Part shown: positions 7,404 to 14,248 of the stretch, piece after piece
Layout of the letters: every line of letters begins with the position of its first letter
Numbering within the stretch: the first letter of the stretch is position 1
DNA from: Ichthyocystis sparus
Lineage (GTDB): Bacteria; Pseudomonadota; Gammaproteobacteria; Burkholderiales; 2013Ark19i
DNA: 14,248 nucleotides
NCBI RefSeq assembly: GCF_900078755.1
Contig: NZ_FKIH01000018.1
Direction: 5' to 3' (one strand)
Made by a program: the position numbers and the translations under genes
Notes under the pieces: generated by a model
What the model was told of the DNA's origin: nothing
The model's database searches: none
Seen by the model: the letters and a program-made list of their open reading frames with translations, nothing else

Positions 7404-9710
7404 ATGTCCCTCGTAACTGGAACTGGTGGTGCAGGAGTTAGTGATGCTGATATTTGTGCTGAGGGGGATGATAATACTGATCAAGATGGTGGTTTACATC
7501 AAGTTCAGGTTTCATCTTCTGACAATCCTGATATAACTACCGCTGTTCCTATTTCTACTATAGCTACTACTGTTGATACTGCTCCTACCTATACTACTGC
7601 TACTACTGCCCCTTCTGCTACTGTAGGTGGGGGTGTTTGTAAAGGTCGAGGAAAGGGTAAAGGGCCTGCTCCTAAAAGAACTGCTCTTGTCCCTAGTTAC
7701 ACTACTACTTCTGCTAAGAGATTTGCTCCTAGCTCTTCTACTGCTCCTACCCTTGCTGAGGGAACTGCTCTCGTTAGGACAATATCAAGTACTACTTTAG
7801 TAGAATTTGCTGCCGAACCTGTTGCTGTGGTTCCTTTTGATGCCCTCAGTTATTGTGGTTTTGTGATCTATTTTCAAGATTTATTAACATTGTATGCTAT
7901 AGAAGGGGATTTTTTACGTACGGTTAATGAGCGCGCTCGTTCTAGCTTTAGTACTAGTATTAGAGAATGTTTTTCCGTGCACGGTGTTCCCGAAGCAGGA
8001 AAAAAAGAGGAAAGAATTTCTTCTTTACACAATGAATTGTTGAATTCCTCCTTAGAGACTGCAAGAACTCTTCTTGAAAATGTATACCTTACTAGGATTC
8101 TTCATAGGGCTGTTGCTTCTACGCATATTCGTGAGGGGGAGAGAAGGAAATTTAACGAAGCAGAAGTTGCGGAATTTATGAAGTCATTTTCCGCCAATGT
8201 GATGATTAAAGTTAGAGATCATCTATCATATGAATGGAACAATGAGATTTTAAAAGCCTCTACAGTTGATTCTTCTTCTGTAAGAGGTGATGTTTGTTCA
8301 TCTGAATCTGCTACTACCCATGACGAGGATTATTGTTGTGCCCCATTTTCTACTGAATGTGTTGATATGTTTGGATTTTTGGTGTTACCTGAGACTTATG
8401 AAATGGTTAGCACTATGGTTCGTGAAGTTCGTGTCATGACTAGGCGTGTTTTTGGGGCTCTGATAAGCCAGCAACTCTCTGCTAATATTACTAAACTTTC
8501 TGCTATTCAAGGATATACTTGGTGCCTAACTTATAAGCCTTTCTTTGAATCTGGCGTTATCCACAGGTGTCTTGCTGGGTATTATTCCCGTCACAGGGAT
8601 TCTTTTGTTGCTGCTCTTTCCAGTGTCAGAGTGTTGTTGGATTCTTCTAGCCGTAGGCTGGTGCCGCTAATAGGATCTAGATTAAGAGATTTTTTAGTAG
8701 CCACAGATGGAGCTGTTAAAGATGCCATACAACAGGCTTTCACATTGGAGTGGGAAGGATCTACCAGAAGTGTTTTTTCTGAAGTGGATCTTCAAGTGGA
8801 ATCGTCGTCTATTGCTCTTTCTGGAATAGATTTTATTAGTGCTCACGAAACTGTTGGTGTTCCTACATTAGTAATTTCAGCCCCTACTACTAGTGGAATG
8901 AGTGGAAGAACTAGTCGTTCCAAAACAACAGATAGTGCTAAAGCCCTTGAGGGCAGCTCTGCATCTCAATCTGTGAGAAGAAAACAAGCTAAATCTGTGA
9001 GAAGAAGACAAGCTAAACTTGCGACAGATCAGTCTGAGAGTTCATTATTAGAGGAGGGACAGGTTGTTGTTAATACAAGAGTTGCAGATGTTGTAAGTAG
9101 TTCGCATGTATCTGGAGTATTAGAAGAAGCTGTTTTTGTTGAGAGGCCACCAACTGTTGGTTTGGGTGTGTCTAGTGAGGTTGTTGAATCTGTCAGTTCT
9201 GTGGTTGTACAAGGAGGTTCAGACGGTGAATCTTCTCCTTTGTCTCCACTATTATGTGAATTGGGAATAGTAGTACTAGAAGAACCTTCTGAGGAACTAT
9301 CTACTGAAGAAGTTGACCTTCTTACTGCGGAGGGTGTTTGTACAGAAGTTGTTGTATCCGCTGGTCCCGTTCCTGTATCCGGAAGTTCAGGGGATGAGGC
9401 CCCTTTATCTGTACATTCATTTTCATCTGAGGAGGGGGAATTGATTATTGATGTTTCTGCGAAATCACCAGATTCCGCGAAATCATCAGAATTGGCTGGA
9501 GAAGAGGAAGTGGAATTGTCTACGATTGGCACTGCTTCTCCTCGGATAGTAGTGCTAGCAACTAGTGCTTCTTCTGTTACTACCTCTGCTAAGGTAGAAG
9601 AATCTCCTACAATACCTATAAGTAGTTCTATTAGTGGTTTGATTGGGCCTAAGAAGTTGTTTATGAATAGATATAGTAATAGTAGTAGTACTGGTGGGCC
9701 TTCTTCTTGA
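7404..9710 (+). CDS. Copy C: Ser/Thr-rich modular family protein, C-terminally truncated (768 aa)
   Basis: A clear paralog of copy B. Parts: low-complexity N-terminus with GLHQVQ (B has GLQQVQ) and the basic KGRGKGKGPAPKR at 80-92; N-terminal module about 151-282 (CGFVIYFQDLL, ending near YEWNNEI); a short linker; one central module from 320 to about 492 (VDMFGFLVLPE, RCLAGYY, SSVRVLLDSSSRR, DFISAHETVGVP); then a long Ser/Val/Glu-rich acidic tail with SVRRKQAKSVRRRQAK at 523-538 and GPKKLFMNRYS at 748. ATG at 7404 has AAGAGGT upstream. The TGA at 9708 ends it about 75 residues before where copy B stops, and relics of the missing tail follow. The truncated protein lacks the KRKS end, so it may be non-functional or altered. 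No signal peptide, membrane span or enzyme motif was seen. Confidence 0.9.
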   Translation: MSLVTGTGGAGVSDADICAEGDDNTDQDGGLHQVQVSSSDNPDITTAVPISTIATTVDTAPTYTTATTAPSATVGGGVCKGRGKGKGPAPKRTALVPSYTTTSAKRFAPSSSTAPTLAEGTALVRTISSTTLVEFAAEPVAVVPFDALSYCGFVIYFQDLLTLYAIEGDFLRTVNERARSSFSTSIRECFSVHGVPEAGKKEERISSLHNELLNSSLETARTLLENVYLTRILHRAVASTHIREGERRKFNEAEVAEFMKSFSANVMIKVRDHLSYEWNNEILKASTVDSSSVRGDVCSSESATTHDEDYCCAPFSTECVDMFGFLVLPETYEMVSTMVREVRVMTRRVFGALISQQLSANITKLSAIQGYTWCLTYKPFFESGVIHRCLAGYYSRHRDSFVAALSSVRVLLDSSSRRLVPLIGSRLRDFLVATDGAVKDAIQQAFTLEWEGSTRSVFSEVDLQVESSSIALSGIDFISAHETVGVPTLVISAPTTSGMSGRTSRSKTTDSAKALEGSSASQSVRRKQAKSVRRRQAKLATDQSESSLLEEGQVVVNTRVADVVSSSHVSGVLEEAVFVERPPTVGLGVSSEVVESVSSVVVQGGSDGESSPLSPLLCELGIVVLEEPSEELSTEEVDLLTAEGVCTEVVVSAGPVPVSGSSGDEAPLSVHSFSSEEGELIIDVSAKSPDSAKSSELAGEEEVELSTIGTASPRIVVLATSASSVTTSAKVEESPTIPISSSISGLIGPKKLFMNRYSNSSSTGGPSS
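8970..9017 (+). repeat. 24-bp tandem repeat encoding two basic octapeptides in copy C
   Basis: Two adjacent 24-bp units (8970-8993 and 8994-9017) differ at one base and encode SVRRKQAK and SVRRRQAK. They form the strongest internal basic cluster of copy C, resembling a bipartite nuclear localisation signal. Copy B instead has MRARRARK at the matching junction after its last central module. Confidence 0.8.
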
Positions 9711-9932
9711 TCCTCCAGTGATAACGTAGGCTGCTGGATCTCTATCTTCACCGCCTGTGGGGATGAGTGGTTTCTCGCCAGTAGCAGCTACACTGGTACT
9801 AGTTGTGAGAGTTAGGATGTAGAAGTGAGATTGGTAGCATTGTCGAATGTTGGGCTACCACCGCCTCCTGTAATTGAGTCAAGTGCAGGTGAATCTTTTC
9901 CTTTACATCAAGACAGCAAAGGTAAAAGTTAA
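9711..9932 (+). pseudogene. Decayed 3' end of copy C
   Basis: After the TGA, similarity to copy B continues. In the +1 frame, SLSSPPVGMSG matches PLSSVSVGMSS. After another stop at 9813-9815 the original frame reads DVEVRLVALSNVGLPPPP and ends DSKGKS, TAA at 9930-9932, matching B's DIGERLAALLNRDLPPSPPP and its KRKS end. The full-length ancestor therefore ended at 9932. One nonsense change and at least two frame changes separate it from the live part. Confidence 0.85.
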
Positions 9933-10430
9933 GTGATGAGTATTGGCCTTGTTTACATTGTATGATAATTGAGTAGAGTGCTTGTGATACATTGCATGAG
10001 TGGTTTTTGAGATGTTGTTTGCTAAAATAATTTTGTAATGTGTGATGTTGCACTGTAATAGGTGGGTCCGAATTTGTGTAGTATATCTGCACTGCATTGG
10101 TATGGGCTTTGTGTAAATTTACATCCTTGATTTTTATATGTCATATCCATACTGTTGTTAATTGAGTGCTATTTTTTTGAACAATAAGCACCATTTATCT
10201 CATTTTCTAAGTGTTTCCCGCATGTTTTTATAGTACACTAAGTTTTACTTAGTGGGAATTTCTTAAATATTCCATTGGCAGTACACAAGACATGTTGTTT
10301 GATAGATAATGTATATATGTCAAATACAAGCTTCATATTATCTATGCGACAAACAATCATTTTATTATATCCATAGCATGTTACATAACAATTTGTATTA
10401 ATCAATAATGACAGGTTATTTTTAAATCAT
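9933..10430 (+). repeat. Duplicated 3' flank of the gene family, copy C
   Basis: It matches the flanks after copies A and B: GAGTATTGGCCTTGTTT near 9939, AATTTTGTAATGTGTGATGTTGC near 10029, TGGTATGGGCTTTGTGTAAATTT near 10098, GGGAATTTCTTAAATATTCC near 10254, and fainter agreement to CATGTTACATAACAATTTG near 10378. Retention after dead and truncated genes alike fits a recent duplication. The end is approximate. Confidence 0.65.
10236..10254 (+). terminator. Hairpin downstream of copy C
   Basis: CACTAAGT (10236-10243), loop TTT, ACTTAGTG (10247-10254) form a perfect 8-bp stem. The following GGAATTTCTTAAATATT is T-rich but not a T-run. It may be a weak intrinsic terminator about 300 bases past the old stop of copy C. 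Confidence 0.4.
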
Positions 10431-10659
10431 CTTGTATGAAGTGTAATGATAAAAATTATACGTATATTATGTAAGTGGTATTTACATGTCTATGCAAATA
10501 CTTTTGATTATAAAGTTAAATTGTATGTATTATTTATTGCTCTTGAGGCAGTTTATTCTTCATAATTAAGTAACGTGTACGTTTTGTACACTATTAATAT
10601 CTTCATTATATTTATAATGATTAATACATATGAGTTAGTTTTGCATGGGTGATTAAGGC
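10431..10659 (+). promoter_or_regulatory. Upstream region of the Cys-rich gene with a possible -10 box
   Basis: It is AT-rich and non-coding. TATAAT at 10613-10618 matches the -10 consensus exactly but has no well-placed -35; TTGTAC at 10584-10589 would instead be 17 bp from TATATT at 10607-10612. No usable ribosome site exists: AAGG at 10655-10658 almost touches the ATG. Confidence 0.3.
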
Positions 10660-12456
10660 ATGTTTCATACTGATTCTTTGAATGCTTCTTTAGTTGACAG
10701 TCAGATTTTAGATAATGGTGCAAGCAGTATTGCTCCTACTTTAGTGCTTGATGACAATGTTACACCTTTGCATGAATATAATATATGCAGAACAGGTGGA
10801 GAGTCTCTTGTAGGTCGAAGTTCTACACTACATCAATCAGTTTTTTGTCAAGATATGTTTACTCCATTTAATTCTTTGAATAGTTATGGTGTATTGTTGA
10901 ATTCTATGATTGGTAGTTGCTGTACCGTCTTCGGACATAAACTGTTGTCCCAAGATTTAGGATGTATAAGTGATATTGAGAGTTCTTTTACAAATTGCCT
11001 ATACATAAATATTATGGATGTATTATCTAGTTTTGGAGAAAAATTTTCTGACATACTAATATCAAGAGGGCATAGCGATACTTCCACAAAAAATTTGATT
11101 CATGGGATGGTATCGTACATTAGAGACAACATGAATGATATCGTGGACGAAATTGAGAGTAGATGTTTCACGTTTTTTTGTTCAAAATTTGGTAAAGAAC
11201 TAAAGGAAATATTAGTAAAGTCATGCTTGTTTGATGGTAGCACAATAAGAGTATTGCTTCCTGATGAGCTTAGTGTACTAGAATCGTGCTTTAATGCCGT
11301 TATTTCTAGCAATAAACGTATGTTAATTGATGCCGCTATTGATAGATATACTTTTTATCTTAAAGTTATTTTATTGCCCGATGATGTTGTTACTTGTGAA
11401 GAATACAGAGAGAATATTATTTCATATTGTGCCGCTGCAGCTTTTGCATCTAGATTCATATTGAACTTTTCAAATAATGTTTCTTTGAGCGATAATAATA
11501 TTCATTTTACTTCTAGGTTGGGATTATGCTCTGATTCTTATTACAATTATAATAGAGAAAAATTAATGATATTTAGTCCTAATATGACTAGAGATGATAA
11601 TTGCTTACTACATGACCTCAAGGATGATTTTCTTAGTGCTATTGATTATTTGGTTATGCGTAGGATTGACGGCATTAGCCTATCTACCCAAACAAGATTA
11701 GATGCTTGTGGTATCTATTCATGTTTAGTTGATGTGGAATTAAATTCTTATTTATTAAAATCAGAAGTATGGGAGGAGGCTGTTAATATTTTTGACAGAA
11801 ATTTTTCATCTAAGCTGAGTAATCTAGGATTGGTAAGCAATTCAGATAATAGTGATAAACTTGATTTGTCAGAGGATATAGAATTTATTTATGCCTTTAT
11901 TTCTGATTTGTTTTATAACGTTGATGTTATCGTTAATAGAAATATTAAAGACTTTATAGATAATATACTCAAAAATTGCAGTGGTGCTACAGACAGTGTT
12001 AAATACTTAGACAATGTACCGATTAATAGTGGCGATTTTAGTTGTATGTATGGATATTGCATAGACAAATTAACAGCAGGTATTATTAGCCATATTAAAG
12101 ATGTTTTTTTTATGGAGTCTAAATATTGTATTTCTTATTCGTTTGACAAATTAGTCTCATCTTGTTTGTCTGATAATGTTGGTGATGAGAAGTCCTTGCC
12201 TTTATATTATTGTTCTTATAAGGCATTTTCTATAGCTAGAAGAAAATGTGCTGAAGTTTTTTGTGAAAAATTTATTCCAAGTATGAAGAGTTTGTCAGAC
12301 TCCGTTTTTATACTGGATTCTGGTAAGGTTAGAAAGGCATACTTACAGGAAATAGTTGATATTATAAGGTGTTGTGTTTTTGATATTGATAACTCGCAGC
12401 TTAAGGCTATGGATTACTCATGGAAGAGTACTATTGGGTTGCTTGCTGGGGATTAG
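10660..12456 (+). CDS. Cys-rich helical protein, probable divergent relative of the family (598 aa)
   Basis: No known family is recognised. An in-frame TAA at 10654-10656 makes ATG 10660 the earliest possible start. The protein has 26 Cys, is rich in Ser, Asp, Ile and Leu, and shows amphipathic helix-like patterns, with no signal peptide or membrane span. Two segments resemble the family's central module: RCFTFFCSKF at 168 and RKCAEVFCEKF at 528. Counting from the Cys, Asp sits at position 24 in both, as in the RCFAAYY and KCFAEYC modules of copy B. The second segment reaches SW at 587-588, where copy B has RW. This suggests repeated helical modules shared with the family, but identity is low. 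Unlike copies A-C it lacks Thr/Ala low-complexity arms and the basic tail, ending soon after the Trp. Its base composition is more AT-rich than copies B and C. It could also be an unrelated helical protein. Confidence 0.85.
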   Translation: MFHTDSLNASLVDSQILDNGASSIAPTLVLDDNVTPLHEYNICRTGGESLVGRSSTLHQSVFCQDMFTPFNSLNSYGVLLNSMIGSCCTVFGHKLLSQDLGCISDIESSFTNCLYINIMDVLSSFGEKFSDILISRGHSDTSTKNLIHGMVSYIRDNMNDIVDEIESRCFTFFCSKFGKELKEILVKSCLFDGSTIRVLLPDELSVLESCFNAVISSNKRMLIDAAIDRYTFYLKVILLPDDVVTCEEYRENIISYCAAAAFASRFILNFSNNVSLSDNNIHFTSRLGLCSDSYYNYNREKLMIFSPNMTRDDNCLLHDLKDDFLSAIDYLVMRRIDGISLSTQTRLDACGIYSCLVDVELNSYLLKSEVWEEAVNIFDRNFSSKLSNLGLVSNSDNSDKLDLSEDIEFIYAFISDLFYNVDVIVNRNIKDFIDNILKNCSGATDSVKYLDNVPINSGDFSCMYGYCIDKLTAGIISHIKDVFFMESKYCISYSFDKLVSSCLSDNVGDEKSLPLYYCSYKAFSIARRKCAEVFCEKFIPSMKSLSDSVFILDSGKVRKAYLQEIVDIIRCCVFDIDNSQLKAMDYSWKSTIGLLAGD

Positions 12457-12508
12457 TTGTTTGTATATTGACAAAGGTTTGGATTCTACATAGTTTTACT
12501 ATTATTTG

Positions 12509-12863
12509 TTGCTTCAATAGCTATTTGTCATATTGAATCCAATGTTGTTTATTTTATGTCTGATCTTATTGGGAGATATTCTTAATCTGTGTTCCACTGC
12601 TTTTAGCCTTAGAATCATGAATGTAGTATGGGGAGTGTATTGAAGCAATTATGTCCAATAATGTTTCTTGTGTTGGCACAGCGAGGTTTGTTTGTCCAAA
12701 TTATTTGTTGATTGTAATCATTAGTTGATTGTGTCATTAGATTTCTAATCTCTTTATAGTATGATCTTGATCATGTTCTTGTAGTAGTTATTGCTACTGT
12801 TTTGCTAATACATAAGTGAAAGTATTGAGTTTTTCTTTGTATGCTATTATCTTTGCTTCAATA
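12509..12863. repeat. Three scattered copies of the 11-mer TTGCTTCAATA
   Basis: Direct copies lie at 12509-12519 and 12853-12863, and an exact reverse-complement copy (TATTGAAGCAA) at 12638-12648. Three exact 11-mers within 355 bp is more than AT-richness alone readily explains. They could be regulator sites or relics of a longer repeat. Confidence 0.45.
12708..12740 (+). repeat. Short tandem repeat
   Basis: TTGATTGTAATCATTAG (12708-12724) is followed directly by TTGATTGTGTCATTAG (12725-12740), an imperfect 17/16-bp tandem duplication in non-coding DNA. No function is evident. Confidence 0.6.
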
Positions 12864-14002
12864 TGTGTACTCTAAATGTTTGTTATACAGTAAGGATGCA
12901 AGGGGTAGGATTGATACTATCTATTGTATATTGATTAAATGGCAATTAAAGTAGTTTATGCAATTATACTAATAATGAAACAATGAACTTTATATTACCC
13001 ACATAGCATAAATCATCCTAATGTTAACTCCAGTTTGACAAAGAACAATGAATAGCTAACCTATGATTACGGAGAGTGTTGTTGCGATCATGATCCGTAC
13101 TAAAAACCTAATTTTAGAAACATCGTCAATTACTATAACATCGATCAGTGTCAACTACTGAAGGCGTGTTTCTATTTTATCTTTCCTACTTTGAATTTAT
13201 GGAATCTATGTTTTTAAGTATCACAGGTGATATTTTGAACTACTCATGCTAGTTTTGATTTTTGAGACACGATATATTGTTCCATATGAGTTATATGCAC
13301 TTGGTTTATTTGTTGTATTTTGTATTGATTAACTTTCATTTAGTACTTTGTAGGTACTTAATTTATCTTGTTATTTTTTACATAAATACAGGACACTCTT
13401 TGCTTGCAGGTAGTGATTTTTTCCTTACTTTGTACATGAGAATTACTACTTTTGGATGTGAATTTTATGAATTGAGATACAGAAGTGATGATGCAGGGTT
13501 TAGCTTCTGGTCTTTCTTTTGGTGTTATGTGCGTTTAGTTGTGTTTACTGTGGCCAGTATCACTTCTCTTCTGTGATTTTGGTAAGATGCTGATGATAGG
13601 ACGTTGAGGTATGATAAACATAGGTAATAGTCAAATAGGTAATGCACGTTTATTAAGTTAAATAATTAGTAGTTAATTCATTATATATTAATGCTGCATT
13701 TTATAATTAATTGTTATATGTTTGGTATTAATATTCTTTTTTTTAAGTTATATACAAGATAGAATGTCAGGTTGGTGGTGTTTTGTATGTCCTTGTGCGT
13801 GTGAGCTGCCATTTTTTGAATTTTGTATTTGAGTGCCGTTGTATACGATGGTGATGGTGATGGTGCTTTGCTTTTGATCCTGTTTGTGGTGTTTTGTAAG
13901 TTCCTTTGAGGGACTGTACCCATTTCTCTTCTGTAGCTTTTATGCAATGTTGGTGTGTGAGTTGATAGTAAAAATAATAAATGAATAATAATAGCAATAA
14001 AC

Positions 14003-14008
14003 AGAGGG
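14003..14008 (+). promoter_or_regulatory. Ribosome binding site of copy D
   Basis: AGAGGG lies 6 nt before ATG 14015, the same spacing as in copies B and C. TTGATA at 13962-13967 could be a -35 box, but the matching -10 region (TAATAA near 13986) is poor. Confidence 0.6.
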
Positions 14009-14014
14009 TTTGTT

Positions 14015-14248
14015 ATGTATCCTGTGCCTGTGACCGGTAGCGCTGCTACTTCTAGTGATCCTTCAGAGAGTGATGGTGGTGGTAAAGGGTGCGTTGTACA
14101 GAGTGATGTTTCTAGTGTTGGTTTGCAGCAAGTTGAGGCTTCTACTGTTACTACTTCACCCACCACTGTGGGTGGTGGGTTGAGTACTTGTGATGATATA
14201 GGCAAAGCTTCTACCTCCAGATCTGGTGTCGTTGTTTCTTCTCCAGCC
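14015..14248 (+). CDS. Copy D: N-terminus of another family member, cut by the window edge
   Basis: ATG at 14015 opens 78 codons that run uninterrupted to the window end, with AGAGGG 6 nt upstream. The product begins MYPVPVTGSAATSSD, is rich in Ser, Thr, Val and Gly, and contains GLQQVEAS at the point where copy B has GLQQVQFS and copy C has GLHQVQVS, followed by a Thr-rich stretch (VTTSPTT). This matches the family's low-complexity N-terminus in order, composition and the one conserved short motif. The modules, if present, lie beyond the window, so intactness cannot be judged. A longer open frame on the opposite strand over this region is a shadow. Confidence 0.8.
   Translation, partial: MYPVPVTGSAATSSDPSESDGGGKGCVVQSDVSSVGLQQVEASTVTTSPTTVGGGLSTCDDIGKASTSRSGVVVSSPA

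Larger units (their letters stand above)
12457..14014. other. Spacer between the Cys-rich gene and copy D
   Basis: No gene I trust. It holds an 8-bp inverted repeat (12479-12486 with 12535-12542) just past the Cys-rich gene, three copies of an 11-mer, a 17-bp tandem repeat, an ATGATCTTGATCAT palindrome (12761-12774), ATAGGTAAT twice (13620-13628, 13635-13643), and a repeat-rich, less AT-rich stretch at 13770-13950 with GATGGT three times (13847-13864) and TGGTGTTTTGTA twice (13776, 13887). A 104-codon TTG-start hydrophobic frame at 13262-13576 has no ribosome site and is probably chance. Confidence 0.5.

Noticed and set aside
8970..9017. Short repeats as a CRISPR array
   Set aside because: The units are contiguous, in frame within a coding region, and have no spacers.
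9029..9751. 240-codon minus-strand open frame over the 3' part of copy C
   Set aside because: It mirrors the Ser/Val-rich repetitive codons of copy C, lacks its own paralog support and ribosome site, and copy C's frame is backed by alignment to copy B.
13262..13576. 104-codon hydrophobic open frame on the + strand
   Set aside because: It has a TTG start, no ribosome site and no similarity to the neighbours, and AT-rich DNA readily gives hydrophobic frames. It is not excluded as a small membrane protein.
13714..14205. 163-codon minus-strand open frame across the start of copy D
   Set aside because: It overlaps the supported + strand start of copy D. Its His-run and Thr/Pro content are the complement of GATGGT and ACT-type repeats.

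Overview
The window looks like bacterial DNA with the standard genetic code. Genes are preceded by purine-rich ribosome binding sites 6 nt from the start, and TGA acts as a stop. It is AT-rich and very gene-poor, with spacers of 0.4 to 2.6 kb. Every recognisable gene lies on the + strand. A decaying tandem family of Ser/Thr/Ala-rich proteins with basic motifs, set in long AT-rich spacers, recalls an obligate intracellular alphaproteobacterium of the Ehrlichia/Anaplasma type. That placement is inference from style, because no housekeeping gene, rRNA or tRNA is present to anchor it.

Layout. (1) Positions 1-1376 hold the wreck of a family gene (copy A), with stops, indels and a missing middle. 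(2) Positions 2067-4775 hold the best-preserved member (copy B, 902 aa). It has a low-complexity N-terminus, one N-terminal module, two tandem 196-residue modules, a Ser-rich tail and a KRKRKRKS end. (3) Positions 4776-7403 are non-coding, beginning with a 3' flank shared by the copies. (4) Positions 7404-9710 hold copy C (768 aa), with one central module and a tail cut short by a stop. The decayed remainder of the tail is still readable to 9932. (5) Positions 10660-12456 hold a Cys-rich 598-aa protein that I propose is a very divergent relative built from the same helical module. (6) Positions 12457-14014 are mostly non-coding with short repeats. (7) Positions 14015-14248 hold the start of a further family member (copy D), cut by the window edge.

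The unifying finding is an apparently uncharacterised multigene family evolving by tandem duplication, internal module gain or loss, and pseudogenisation. No enzyme motif, signal peptide or membrane span is visible in the intact members. The basic C-terminal tail and internal basic clusters would fit proteins secreted into a host cell, possibly to the nucleus, but this is only a hypothesis. No mobile element, CRISPR array, tRNA or rRNA was seen.
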